27,656 nucleotides of DNA from contig JAPOQV010000088.1 in NCBI GenBank assembly GCA_026710565.1, forward strand, positions 1 to 27,656, read 5' to 3'. Made by a program: the position numbers and the translations under genes. How positions within the stretch are numbered: the stretch's first letter is position 1; each line of letters starts with the position of its first letter. A model generated the notes under the pieces. It worked only from the letters and a program-made list of their open reading frames with translations. It was not told the DNA's origin and ran no database searches. This DNA comes from Spirochaetaceae bacterium. Lineage in GTDB: Bacteria; Spirochaetota; Spirochaetia; SZUA-6; Bin103. This document shows, piece after piece, positions 7,195-15,863 of the stretch.

Positions 7195-8394
7195 ATGGGG
7201 GAGGACGCACGCTACCCGGCCGATCGCGGCGACGGCCGCCACGTGACGACCATGGCGTTCTGCCAACACCTGCTGCGCAGCACTGAGGACCGGCTGGCCT
7301 ACCGGCCCGGGCTGGACGACGCCGGCTTCGCAGAGTGGCGGCAACAGGTGCGCGACAAGCTCGCCGAGCTGCTCACGCTGAGTCCCGAGCTCATCGCGCC
7401 GGGGACGCCTCCGGACCCCGCACCGGTCCGCCTGTGGAGCGAGCGCCGCGACGGCTACCGCCTGGAGAAGTGGGAGGCGTACCCGGAGCCGGGGTCGGTG
7501 GTGCCGCTGCTCATGCTGGTGCCGGACACGGTCGACGATGCCCGGCCCGGCGCCGCGGTCATGTGCTTCCCCGGCTCGGGCTCAAGCAAGGAGCTGCTGG
7601 CCGGGGAGCCGGAGCTGCGGCCGGAGCAGCCGCCCAACCGGCATCCCGTCGCCAACCGCATGGCTTGGTACTACGCGAAGGCCGGACTGGTGGCCGTGAC
7701 GCTGGACAACCCCGGCATCGGCGAGCTGGATCTGCTGCCCGCCGGGGTGCCGCCGAACAGCGGCCGCGTGAAGCTCACGGCGCAGCTCCTCCGGCTGGGA
7801 CGGAGCTACGTGGAGCTGACCGTGTCGCAGAAGCTGCACGCCCTGGCGTGGCTTCGCTCGCTGCCGTTCGTCGACGCCGGGCGGGTGGCGGTGAGCGGCC
7901 ACTCCCTCGGCACGGAGCCGGCGATGTGCATGGCCGTGCTCGACCCGAACCTGGCCGCGCTGGTGTTCAACGACTTCCTCTGTCACGTCCGCCAGCGCCA
8001 CGTCGTGCTGGGGCTGCCGCGGGACGGGCAGTGGCGCGACGTGGACCCCCTCTGGCACGTGGTGCCCGGCATGTTCAGGTGGTTCGACTTTCCCGACCTG
8101 TTGAGCTCGCTGGCCGGACGGCCGCTGATCATGACGGAGGGCGGAGCCAGGCAGCACCTGGACCAGGTCCGAGGGGCATACCGGGAACGGGGATCAGCCC
8201 GCCTTCTGGAGATCCACCACTACCCGCGCTACGCCGATCCCGCCGCCCGGATCCATGACGGCGACGAGATCCCGGAAGGGCTGACCATGGAGGAGTACTT
8301 CACGTACGCCAACGTGGATGTGCCGAACCACAACTTCAAGCACGCGGTAGCCGTGCCGTGGCTGGTACGCACGCTGAACGGCAGTCCGACGTGA
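7195..8394 (+). CDS. Alpha/beta hydrolase (acetyl xylan esterase-like, Abhydrolase_7-type)
   Basis: 399-residue serine hydrolase. The nucleophile elbow is GHSLG with Ser237; a C-terminal NHNFKHAV supplies the probable catalytic His (about residue 383). An oxyanion-type CFPGSGSSKELL segment lies at about residue 123. The long N-terminal region before the core and the overall pattern resemble the Abhydrolase_7 / acetyl-xylan-esterase-like group. No signal peptide, so it is cytoplasmic. ATG 7195 follows the aldolase stop by one base with GGGGAG about 8 bases upstream; a later in-frame ATG (near 7252) is possible. Last gene of the rightward group ROK kinase, aldolase, hydrolase. It may de-esterify an imported sugar; the substrate is unknown. 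It ends 13 bases before the end of the convergent PhyH gene. Confidence 0.85.
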   Translation: MGEDARYPADRGDGRHVTTMAFCQHLLRSTEDRLAYRPGLDDAGFAEWRQQVRDKLAELLTLSPELIAPGTPPDPAPVRLWSERRDGYRLEKWEAYPEPGSVVPLLMLVPDTVDDARPGAAVMCFPGSGSSKELLAGEPELRPEQPPNRHPVANRMAWYYAKAGLVAVTLDNPGIGELDLLPAGVPPNSGRVKLTAQLLRLGRSYVELTVSQKLHALAWLRSLPFVDAGRVAVSGHSLGTEPAMCMAVLDPNLAALVFNDFLCHVRQRHVVLGLPRDGQWRDVDPLWHVVPGMFRWFDFPDLLSSLAGRPLIMTEGGARQHLDQVRGAYRERGSARLLEIHHYPRYADPAARIHDGDEIPEGLTMEEYFTYANVDVPNHNFKHAVAVPWLVRTLNGSPT

Positions 8395-8407
8395 TCGCTT
8401 GGCCGCG

Positions 8408-9352
8408 CTACCCTCGCACGGGCGCGCTCGCCGAGAATCCCAGAAGATAGCGCAACTCCGGTGAGAAGCCTTGCGCGACTTCGGGGACTATCGACGTGAA
8501 GTCCGTGAACGGCTTGATCCACGATCTGGAGTAATAGCAGAGGATCGCTCGACGCGGATCATCCGTCGCGTTCGGGCCCGACCGGTGCCAGGTATTGGAG
8601 AGCCAGATGGCGACCGAGCCGGCGGGGCCGGTCAGCATCGTCCCGTTCTCCTGCTGTCCTCCCCACGCCGGCTTTCGGCGAGTGCGATGGCTGCCGGGAA
8701 CGATCTGCGTCGCCCCGTTGGTCGTCGTGAAATCATCGAGCATCCAGGCGTTCTGAATGGTCAGGGGAAAGTCCGGCAGAGGCTCCGGCAACTGACCGAG
8801 CGGCACATCCACGTGCCATGCTCCACCTTCATCTGTGTGGGGCCCGATGCTGGTCGCGCTGCAGTCGGCGAGTACGCAATCGTCGCCCAGAATCTCCCGC
8901 GCCAATGAAAGCACCACCGGATGTTCTATCAGTTTCCCGAAGTCCGGCGCCTTGTTGACCACGTTCCAGATGCGCTGCGACCGGTCGTGATCGAACAGGG
9001 TCGGCAAGTGAAGGAAGTTCTTGACCACTGCTGCGGGAGGGACGGGCCATGGTGTGCCTTGCTGTCGGGCACGGGTATGGCGGATGCGCCGCATGAGTCG
9101 AGCCCGCTCCGCTTCACTGACCTCGTAGCTCTCTTTCAGATACGCTTCGAGCTCTTCATCTCCCGGCAACGCGGGACCGTCTTCCGGCTCGAAGGGCTGC
9201 CGCCGTTCCCGTTCGAGAAGCTCCTCCACGATACCCCGGTAGTGCCGGCTCTCTTCTTCACCGAGCACACCTTCAATGACCGCGTATCCGTGTTCGGAAA
9301 GACGTGCCAGCGCCGACTTCAGATCGTCACTCAGATCTCCCCGGGTTCCCAT
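8408..9352 (-). CDS. Phytanoyl-CoA dioxygenase (PhyH) family protein
   Basis: 314 residues from ATG 9352, chosen because GGAGGA lies about 5 bases upstream; the frame is open further, to 9490, but that would overlap the divergent gene. Fe(II) ligands H180 and D182 (AWHVDVP) and H256 (NTWHRSG) are present, and the 2-oxoglutarate Arg is R267 or R268 (DPRRAIL). A helical N-terminal region (residues 1-110) precedes the oxygenase core, making it longer than the other PhyH protein at 1908-2696, to which it is only distantly similar. It stands alone on the minus strand, divergent from two tandem Asp-box genes, so a shared control region (9353-9483) is likely. An active oxygenase of unknown substrate. 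Confidence 0.92.
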   Translation of the reverse strand: MGTRGDLSDDLKSALARLSEHGYAVIEGVLGEEESRHYRGIVEELLERERRQPFEPEDGPALPGDEELEAYLKESYEVSEAERARLMRRIRHTRARQQGTPWPVPPAAVVKNFLHLPTLFDHDRSQRIWNVVNKAPDFGKLIEHPVVLSLAREILGDDCVLADCSATSIGPHTDEGGAWHVDVPLGQLPEPLPDFPLTIQNAWMLDDFTTTNGATQIVPGSHRTRRKPAWGGQQENGTMLTGPAGSVAIWLSNTWHRSGPNATDDPRRAILCYYSRSWIKPFTDFTSIVPEVAQGFSPELRYLLGFSASAPVRG

Positions 9353-9427
9353 GATCCTCCTCCCGTGCGCCTGACACGCTCCTGCCGGAATCCATGAAAG
9401 GGTACTACGCCACGGCGCGACTGGTGT

Positions 9428-9468
9428 CCGCTCTTGCCATGCGGCAACCGGCGTGGTAGTGAGAGCGG
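9428..9468. promoter_or_regulatory. Nested inverted repeats between divergent PhyH and Asp-box genes
   Basis: CCGCTCT (9428-9434) and AGAGCGG (9462-9468) are perfect inverted copies, and inside them TTGCC-ATGC-GGCAA (9434-9447) is a compact near-palindrome of operator size. They lie in the 131-base divergent intergenic region, 16 bases before the start of the plus-strand gene. They could be a repressor site for both directions; no promoter boxes were convincing. Confidence 0.35.
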
Positions 9469-9483
9469 CAGGATTCCGCGGCG

Positions 9484-10764
9484 ATGGCACCCATCTGTGA
9501 AGTCGAACGCAAACTGCACGCGACCTCCGGACAGGAACGGGTGGCGGTAAGTTGCGCCGTGTCCTACATCGGCCGGGGCCTGCGGCTGGAGGAGACGCGC
9601 GCGCTGGTCAACTCCTCCGACTGGAACTACCGGGCCCGCAGCCGGGAGTCGCAGGACAACGGCAGGACCTGGGGCGACTGGGAGCTCCTGTACGAGGAGC
9701 GGCCGCGCCAGGGCGACGTGACGCAGTCCGGCGGGGCCAGCCAGCGCGGCACCGGGCCGTACGACCCGGTGTCGGGCATGCTGATCAAGCCGGTGTTCCA
9801 GCGCCTGCTGCGCGGCGACCCACGGGAAGCGCTGCACGTGCTCTGGACCGGTGAGCGGCGCTTCGCCGATCACGGCTTCTACCAGTTGTCCGCCGACGAC
9901 GGCCGCACCTGGGGCGACGCGCGCATGCTCAAGTACGAGTCCGGGCCGGACTTCGACCCCGAGAACTGGGGTGACGAGACGTTCTTCCGCCGCAACGAGA
10001 TGTACGTCGGCCGGCCGCTGGTCGCGAGTGACGGGACCGTCGTGATCAGCGCCACGGTCCCGGTCCCGTACCGGGACGCGGAGGACGAGAAGGTCCCGGT
10101 GGTGTTCCCGAACACCTATCGGGAAGGCTGCGTCGCGGGCGTCATCTGCTTCGTCGGCCGCTGGGACGCGGCGGCCGGCGACTACCGCTGGCAGAGCTCC
10201 CAGCCGATCTTCCTACCCCGGCGCACCTCCACCCGCGGACTGGTCGAGCTCGATCTGAGCGAGCTGTCCGACGGCCGGCTGCTGTTGATCATGCGCGGCT
10301 CCAACGCCGGGCTCGACCCCCTGGCGTGCCCCGGCCGCAAGTGGTGCTCGACCTCGTCCGACGGCGGCCTGACCTGGACCCCGATACGCGACCTGCGCTA
10401 CGACGACGGCGGGCAGTTCCATTCGCCGGCGACCTTCGCCAAGACCATCCGGGCTTCCAGGACCGGCACGCTGTACTGCGTGCTCAACATCGCCGAGCGG
10501 CCGGCCGAGGCCAACGCGCCCCGCCACCCACTGCAGATCGCCGAGGTCGACGAGCAACGCATCGCGCTCAAGCACGACACCCTCACCGTGATCGACCGGC
10601 GCGATCCCGAGCATGACGCCGACACCCTGCAGCTCACCAACTTCAGCCTGCTGGAGAACCGCGAGACCCGGGACCTGGAGCTCTACCTGACGCGGCTGGG
10701 GGCCAAAGGCGGCGGTCGCGACGTCTGGACCGCCGACGCCTTTCACTACCGGCTGCGTCTGTAG
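9484..10764 (+). CDS. Sialidase-like Asp-box (BNR) protein, tandem copy 1
   Basis: 426 residues, no signal peptide. Asp boxes lie at residues 56-63 (SQDNGRTW), 136-143 (SADDGRTW) and 291-298 (SSDGGLTW). A stretch LSDGRLLLIMRGSNAG (about 261-276), followed by PGRKW, a Cys and an Asp box, recurs almost position for position in the next gene, so the two are paralogues from an old tandem duplication. It starts at ATG 9484 in the divergent region with only a weak purine stretch upstream. It ends 13 bases before its paralogue and is probably co-transcribed with it. The beta-propeller hydrolase fold is clear; the sugar recognised, and whether it is a sialic acid at all, is not. Confidence 0.9.
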   Translation: MAPICEVERKLHATSGQERVAVSCAVSYIGRGLRLEETRALVNSSDWNYRARSRESQDNGRTWGDWELLYEERPRQGDVTQSGGASQRGTGPYDPVSGMLIKPVFQRLLRGDPREALHVLWTGERRFADHGFYQLSADDGRTWGDARMLKYESGPDFDPENWGDETFFRRNEMYVGRPLVASDGTVVISATVPVPYRDAEDEKVPVVFPNTYREGCVAGVICFVGRWDAAAGDYRWQSSQPIFLPRRTSTRGLVELDLSELSDGRLLLIMRGSNAGLDPLACPGRKWCSTSSDGGLTWTPIRDLRYDDGGQFHSPATFAKTIRASRTGTLYCVLNIAERPAEANAPRHPLQIAEVDEQRIALKHDTLTVIDRRDPEHDADTLQLTNFSLLENRETRDLELYLTRLGAKGGGRDVWTADAFHYRLRL

Positions 10765-10777
10765 GGGCGGGGAGAGC

Positions 10778-11971
10778 ATGACCGTCAGCGAACGGACCTT
10801 GAGCTATCGCGGCAGCGACGTCGCCGCCGCCTACGAGACCGTCGGCTACCGCTCCGCGCATGAGCCCAAGCTGCTCCGGCAGCGCTTCAGCGAGATCGGA
10901 AACGACATCTACGACCTGCTGCGCTTGAGCTACTCCGACGACGACGGGGCCACGTGGTCGGAGGACCACCCCTACCAGGTCAGCCATCTCACCCCGGCCG
11001 GCACGGTACGGACCGGCTACGGCACGCTCGTGACCGATGCGGGCAGCGGGCTGCTGGTGGCGCTCAACGGCACCTCGGTGATGCCGAAAGACCACATGCT
11101 GGAAGCGCTCACCTCCACCTTTGCCACCTACCGCGTCTCGGACGACGACGGCCTTACCTGGCTGTTCGAGGACCGGATCATCCAGGAGGGAGAGGAATAC
11201 GATCCCTCCCATCCCCTGCAGGCGGTGTGGACCGGCAGGAACGCCGTCCACTTCGCCAACGTGCCGTTCTTCGATCGCGCCGGGCGCCTGATCTTCCCCG
11301 TGCAGATCACCCGCCTGCAACCAGACGGCACGCTGTTCTGTCCGCCGGGTGCGCTCTCCTTTCACGAGATCATGGTCATGATCGGCACCTGGCAGCCGGA
11401 CAGGCGGCTGCGCTGGGAGGGCGGCGAGCGCGTCGTCCTGGAGCCCGACGTCTCCACCCGCGGGGTGAGCGAGGGGGCGGTCGCCGAGATGCCGGACGGA
11501 CGCTTCCTGATGGTCATGCGCGGCAGCAACGCCGGCAATCCGTCACTGCCCGGCCACAAGTGGTATTGCACCTCCGACGACGGCTGTCTCACCTGGAGCC
11601 CGATCGAGCCGTGGACCTTCACCGACGGCACGCCGTTCCACTCGCCGAGCTCCTACTCCACGATCGTGCCGCACTCGAACGGCCGCTACTACTGGATCGG
11701 CAACCTGTGCGAAGGGAACCCGGACGGCAACGGCCCGGACTATCCGCTGGTCGCAGGGGAGGTCGGCCCGGACAGCTTCCTGCTGATCCGCGACAGCGTC
11801 AGCGAGATCGATACCTGGCGCGACGACGACCCCGCGCCCGTGCACCTGCGCAACTTCGAGGTGCACCAGGAGCGCACCGGCAACGACCTGATCCTGCGCA
11901 TGACGCGGCTCTGGGTGGACGCCGAACGGCACATGCGCGGCGACGCGTACCGGTACCGGCTCAACCCTTGA
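10778..11971 (+). CDS. Sialidase-like Asp-box (BNR) protein, tandem copy 2
   Basis: 397 residues from ATG 10778 with GGGGAGAG just upstream. Asp boxes are at residues 53-60 (SDDDGATW), 121-128 (SDDDGLTW) and 266-273 (SDDGCLTW). It shares with the preceding gene the STRG segment, DGR-x4-MRGSNAG (residues 248-253 for RGSNAG), the PG-x-KW motif and FHSP after the last Asp box. No signal peptide. Its last 11 bases overlap the 3' end of the convergent YtcP-type permease gene, so no room remains for a separate terminator. The pair probably acts in the cytoplasm on sugars taken up by the adjacent importer; that link is inference from position. Confidence 0.9.
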   Translation: MTVSERTLSYRGSDVAAAYETVGYRSAHEPKLLRQRFSEIGNDIYDLLRLSYSDDDGATWSEDHPYQVSHLTPAGTVRTGYGTLVTDAGSGLLVALNGTSVMPKDHMLEALTSTFATYRVSDDDGLTWLFEDRIIQEGEEYDPSHPLQAVWTGRNAVHFANVPFFDRAGRLIFPVQITRLQPDGTLFCPPGALSFHEIMVMIGTWQPDRRLRWEGGERVVLEPDVSTRGVSEGAVAEMPDGRFLMVMRGSNAGNPSLPGHKWYCTSDDGCLTWSPIEPWTFTDGTPFHSPSSYSTIVPHSNGRYYWIGNLCEGNPDGNGPDYPLVAGEVGPDSFLLIRDSVSEIDTWRDDDPAPVHLRNFEVHQERTGNDLILRMTRLWVDAERHMRGDAYRYRLNP

Positions 11972-12929
11972 GCGAGCCGACGAAGATGCCCTTGATGAAG
12001 TAACGCTGCAGGAACGGGTACAGCAGGATGATCGGCCCGATCGTGATCAGGGTCGTGGCCGCCTTCAGCGCCTCCGGAGGCAGGCGTTGCTGGTTGGTGA
12101 AGTCCCCCGGGTCGCCGAACTCGATGACCTGCTCCAGCAGCTCGCGCTCCTTGATCAGCAGACGCCGCAGGATCATCTGCAGCACGAGCTTGGAGTTGCT
12201 CTTCATGTAGATCAGCCAGTGGAACCACTCGTTCCAGTGGTAGACCGCCGCCCACAGGAAGATCACTGCCATCACCGGCTTGGCCAGCGGCATGATCACC
12301 CGGAACAGGATCTCCAGGTAGTTGGCGCCGTCGATCAGCGCGGACTCCTCGTAGGCGATATCGACCGTCATCAGGAAGTTGCGGACGATGATGATGTAGA
12401 AACCGATCGCCAGCACCGGCAGGATGAGGACGATGAACCTGTCCAGCAGGCCCAACGATCGGATCAACAGGTAGGTCGGTATCAGCCCGCCGGAGAAGAA
12501 CATCGTGATCAGGATGTAGATGGTGATCCCGGTGCGCCCGGGCAGGTTCTTCTTGGACAGCGGATAGGCCGCCATCAACGTGACCACCACGGTGAGCGCG
12601 CCGCCCACCGCGGTACGGAAGATCGAGTTGAAGTAGGCGACCGCGATCACGTTCTCGGTGAACACGAACTCGTAGGCTTCCAGGTTCCATTCGCTCGGCC
12701 AGATATGCAGGCCCAGCGTCAGCGCGTCGTTGAAGCCGGAAAAGGACAGGATGATCGTGAACCAGAACGGGTAGAGAAAGGTCAGGGCGAGCAGGAACAG
12801 CGCCACCGACGCCGCCGCCTTGAAGGCGACCTCGCCCGCCGTCTGGCGCTGGTGGCCGAACACGCGGCGCACGCGCGCGCCGCTGATGTCGGCCTCGACC
12901 AGCCCCTGGTCGATCATCTGCTTGGCCAT
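11961..12929 (-). CDS. Carbohydrate ABC transporter permease, YtcP/LplC type
   Basis: 322-residue inner-membrane permease of the MalG group. About six hydrophobic segments are visible, the first at about residues 38-62 and others near 107-122, 135-157, 164-182 and 212-230. The cytoplasmic EAA loop that contacts the ATPase is at about 193-218 (EESALIDGANYLEILFRVIM). The N-terminus has a ~35-residue cytoplasmic lead. The C-terminus FIKGIFVGSLKG is the usual tail of this family. It is third in the operon after the binding protein and LplB-type permease, with a 30-base gap to the latter. No ATPase gene follows, as is usual for this transporter type, which typically shares a general MsiK/MsmX-like ATPase encoded elsewhere. 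Likely substrates are oligosaccharides. Confidence 0.94.
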   Translation of the reverse strand: MAKQMIDQGLVEADISGARVRRVFGHQRQTAGEVAFKAAASVALFLLALTFLYPFWFTIILSFSGFNDALTLGLHIWPSEWNLEAYEFVFTENVIAVAYFNSIFRTAVGGALTVVVTLMAAYPLSKKNLPGRTGITIYILITMFFSGGLIPTYLLIRSLGLLDRFIVLILPVLAIGFYIIIVRNFLMTVDIAYEESALIDGANYLEILFRVIMPLAKPVMAVIFLWAAVYHWNEWFHWLIYMKSNSKLVLQMILRRLLIKERELLEQVIEFGDPGDFTNQQRLPPEALKAATTLITIGPIILLYPFLQRYFIKGIFVGSLKG

Positions 12930-12959
12930 CTCAGACCGTCCCGAACCGCCGGGCCGCCA

Positions 12960-13907
12960 TCACCAGATTCCGTGATCGCTGAAGCGCCTGATCACGGCGT
13001 TGACCAGCACGATCAGCGCGACCCCCACGACGTTCTTGAACAGGCCGGCAGCGGTGGCGAACTCGAACTCCTGCGACAGGATGCCGACCCGGTACATGTA
13101 AGTATCGATGATATCCGCGACCTCGTACACCAGCTCGTTGTAGAGGTTGAAAATCTGGTCGAAGCCGGCGTTGAGGATGCCGCTCAGGCGCAGGATGAAC
13201 AGGATGGTGATCACCGGCAGCAGCGACGGCAGGGTGATGGCGGTGGCTTGCCGCACCCGCCCGGCGCCGTCGATCCGCGCCACGTCATACATGGTCGGAT
13301 CGATGGAGGAGATCGCCGCCAGGTAGATCACCGAGCCCCACCCCACCTCCTTCCAGACGTCGGTGGCGATCAGGATCGGCCGGAAGACGCTCCTGTTGGT
13401 GAGCAGCAGCGGCGCGTCCTGGCCGAGCACCGTGTACAGGTAGCCGATGATGCCGCGCTGCGGTGAGAGGATCTCCACCAGGATGCCGGCCATCACGACC
13501 CACGAGATGAAGTGGGGAAGGTACGTGATCGACTGGATCCCCTTCTTCCACCACGAGTTGGCGAACTCGTTGATGATCAGGGCCAGCAGGATCGGCGCGG
13601 GAAAGCCGAACACGATGCGCTGCACGCTGATGATGACGGTGTTGCGCATGACCCGCTGGAACTGGAAGCTGCCGAACAGCACCTCGAAGTTCTCGAAATT
13701 GTTCCAGGGGCTGCCCAGGATGCCGCGGCTGGCCTGGAAGTTCTTGAACGCGATGACGATCCCGTAGATCGGGACGTAGTTGAAGACGAACAACAGCAGC
13801 AGGGCCGGCAGCATCGACAGGTAGAGCAGCCGCATGCGCCGCACGCGGCTCCACCGCTCGCGCCGCAGGTTGTCGCGTATCTGGATGTCGACCGTGGATG
13901 CCCGCAT
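12960..13907 (-). CDS. Carbohydrate ABC transporter permease, LplB type
   Basis: 315-residue permease partner, with hydrophobic helices beginning at about residue 27 (LLYLSMLPALLLLFVFNYVP). The early motif FNYVPIYGIVIAFKNF is characteristic of LplB-type permeases. The EAA loop is at about 207-232 (YDVARIDGAGRVRQATAITL). ATG 13907 is preferred because GAGG precedes it; a TTG at 13916 in the same frame is possible. It lies between the binding protein (77-base gap holding a hairpin) and the YtcP-type permease. Together they make a heterodimeric channel for a sugar or glycoside. Confidence 0.94.
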   Translation of the reverse strand: MRASTVDIQIRDNLRRERWSRVRRMRLLYLSMLPALLLLFVFNYVPIYGIVIAFKNFQASRGILGSPWNNFENFEVLFGSFQFQRVMRNTVIISVQRIVFGFPAPILLALIINEFANSWWKKGIQSITYLPHFISWVVMAGILVEILSPQRGIIGYLYTVLGQDAPLLLTNRSVFRPILIATDVWKEVGWGSVIYLAAISSIDPTMYDVARIDGAGRVRQATAITLPSLLPVITILFILRLSGILNAGFDQIFNLYNELVYEVADIIDTYMYRVGILSQEFEFATAAGLFKNVVGVALIVLVNAVIRRFSDHGIW

Positions 13908-13933
13908 CGGCCTCAACCTCGGGATCTAGAGCG

Positions 13934-13964
13934 GAAGGGGATGGACCGGCGGCCCATCCCCTTC
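13934..13964 (-). other. Stable intergenic hairpin between binding-protein and permease genes
   Basis: A perfect 11-bp stem: GAAGGGGATGG (13934-13944) and CCATCCCCTTC (13954-13964) with a 9-base loop, just after the binding-protein stop on the minus strand. No T-run follows, so it is more likely an mRNA-stabilising or attenuating structure than a full terminator. Such hairpins after the first gene of sugar ABC operons are known to raise binding-protein levels relative to permeases. Confidence 0.75.
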
Positions 13965-13984
13965 GTGCCAATCGAAGTAGCGAA

Positions 13985-15685
13985 TCAGTATTCGATGCGG
14001 CCCTCGTGCAGCGCCTCGATGATGATCGAGTTCTGCATCGCCTCGTACACCTGATCGCCGCCCTCGGCCATCCACCGGGCGACGTAGTTGTCCCACTCGG
14101 CGTCCAGGTCGACCTGTCCGGTCACCACCCGCATGAAGAACTCGTTGGCGAGCGTGTTCAGCCCCTCGCCCTGCCGATCGGCGATCGCCTTCATCTCGGT
14201 CTCCGTGAACAGATCCCACTTGTACGGTCGGGTGTGGTAGTACTCGGAGTGTCCGGGGGCGAACCAGTTGTCCCAGATCTGGACGAACTGCGGCGAGTAG
14301 ATCCAGCGGATCATGTCCATGTGATAGCCGTACGGATAGTGGAAGAACCTGCCGAGCTTGGCCTCGTTGGGATGGTTCTGCTCCAGCTCTTCCGGCGTCG
14401 TGCGGATCGGCTTCGAGTTGCCCGCCTCGCCGGACCAGGTGAAGTGCACGCCTTCCTTGCCGAACTGGCTGATCATCCAGCCCTCCGGGTCATGCTGGCG
14501 CCAGTCCCAGATCTGCAGGATCTTGGCCAGCTTCTCGTCGCTCACGTCGTGGCGGATCTTGAGCGATGCCCAGTTGCTGATCGGCGAGTGCGCCTGGTAG
14601 ACCTGCACGCCCTGGTAGCCCTCGGGACCGATCGGCGGGGGCATCATCGCCACGCTCGCGCCGGCCGCGACCTCTTCCAGGGTCGCGTGGTTGGGCGGCC
14701 GCTCCAGTGTCGGGTTCACGTACGTGGAGTTGCTCATGAACTGCACCCCGACGATGCCGGCCATGTCCTTTTGCCACTGGTCCTGGCGGCTCATGGTCGG
14801 GAATTCCTTGTCGATGAGGTCCTTCGCGTACCAGTCGGCCAGGTGGGCCAGGAGCTTCTTGTAGCGCGGTGAAACCGGCTGCAGCACCAGGTCGCCGTTC
14901 TCGTCCTGATAGTTGGCCACGCCGCCGGTGCCCACCGTGATCGAATACATCGGCAGGCCGAACGCGCCGAACAGGCTGGTGAAGCTCCAGGAGATGACGT
15001 TGGACGCGCTCGCCGGAATGGTGTCGATCTTGCCGTTGCCGTCGGGATCGCCGTCGCGATAGAGGACCATCAACTCTTCCATCCAGTCGAGCGTGAGGTT
15101 GGCCGGCACGAACCAGGTGCGGTCGGTCTCGGTGCTGACCTTCCAGCGCGTCTCGTAGTAATCCGGAATCGGGTGCCCGACGTTCTCGGCCCAGTCGGCG
15201 CGGGTCGACCAGAAGCCGATCAGCGGCACGTTGGTCGACATCGTCACCCCGACCAGGGCGATGTAGGCATCGTCGCTGTCCGGGCTCTTGCTGATGTTGA
15301 GCGCGATGGGATGGTCGAGCATCCACTGGTAGTGCAGCGGCGCGTGCTCCTGGATCATCGCCAGCGGGATCTCGCGGGTCAGCCCGTCGCGGTAGTGGAA
15401 CTGGTCGTCACCGGCCGAGAAGACCTCAGGCGTCTCGCCGGCGGCGAACATCAGGTCGACCTTCTCCGTGTCGTTGTTCCAGATGCCGTTGCCGAGGATG
15501 CGGACGTTGAAGATCTCCTCGGCCACCTGCGCCGCGTAGGAGGTCTCTTCCCGCAACTGCCAGGTGATCTCCATCGGCTGGTCTGCGGCAGCCTCCGCCT
15601 GCCCCTCGGCAAATGCCATCGACGGCACCAGCCAGAGACCCAGCAGCGCCATCACGGCCGCGAAATTGCTTGATCGCTTGTGCAT
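13985..15685 (-). CDS. Extracellular solute-binding protein of a sugar ABC importer (LipO-like)
   Basis: 566-residue periplasmic binding protein, the large size usual for partners of LplB/YtcP permeases. ATG 15685 is chosen because CGGAGG sits six bases upstream; an ATG at 15691 abuts that site. The signal peptide is clear: MHKRSSN, hydrophobic AAVMALLGLWLVPSMAFA, predicted cleavage after A26 giving EGQAEA. There is no lipobox Cys, so it is secreted to the periplasm, not lipid-anchored. The mature protein is Trp/Tyr-rich, as expected for aromatic stacking with sugars. First gene of the leftward importer operon, divergent from the six-gene operon starting near 15864, so both are probably controlled from the region between. 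The substrate is probably an oligosaccharide or glycoside. Confidence 0.93.
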   Translation of the reverse strand: MHKRSSNFAAVMALLGLWLVPSMAFAEGQAEAAADQPMEITWQLREETSYAAQVAEEIFNVRILGNGIWNNDTEKVDLMFAAGETPEVFSAGDDQFHYRDGLTREIPLAMIQEHAPLHYQWMLDHPIALNISKSPDSDDAYIALVGVTMSTNVPLIGFWSTRADWAENVGHPIPDYYETRWKVSTETDRTWFVPANLTLDWMEELMVLYRDGDPDGNGKIDTIPASASNVISWSFTSLFGAFGLPMYSITVGTGGVANYQDENGDLVLQPVSPRYKKLLAHLADWYAKDLIDKEFPTMSRQDQWQKDMAGIVGVQFMSNSTYVNPTLERPPNHATLEEVAAGASVAMMPPPIGPEGYQGVQVYQAHSPISNWASLKIRHDVSDEKLAKILQIWDWRQHDPEGWMISQFGKEGVHFTWSGEAGNSKPIRTTPEELEQNHPNEAKLGRFFHYPYGYHMDMIRWIYSPQFVQIWDNWFAPGHSEYYHTRPYKWDLFTETEMKAIADRQGEGLNTLANEFFMRVVTGQVDLDAEWDNYVARWMAEGGDQVYEAMQNSIIIEALHEGRIEY

Positions 15686-15863
15686 GCTCATCCTCCGTGT
15701 ACGAAGCGTTCTGCCCGCGCCGGCGAGAGCGTGCCACGCGGTCGGTGACGGCCTCTTCACCTTGCAGGCGAAGTCTGAGCCTACCCTGTTGTCGACCGAC
15801 CGGTCCAGTCCACCAGCCGCCCGCGTTCTTGTGCCGTTTGCGGCGCCGATCTATCGTCGCCCG
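15686..15863. promoter_or_regulatory. Divergent intergenic region between importer operon and six-gene catabolic operon
   Basis: 178 bases separate the binding-protein start from the presumed start of the toroid gene. It must hold promoters in both directions, but I could not identify convincing -35/-10 pairs in this GC-rich DNA. An 8-bp palindrome GACCGGTC lies within it, preceded by a repeated GACC. The plus-strand reading frame of the toroid gene is open throughout, without a good start. Confidence 0.45.

Noticed and set aside
12087..13466. 459-codon plus-strand frame rich in Gln/Asp/His
   Set aside because: Antisense to two ABC permeases; biased composition and no motif.
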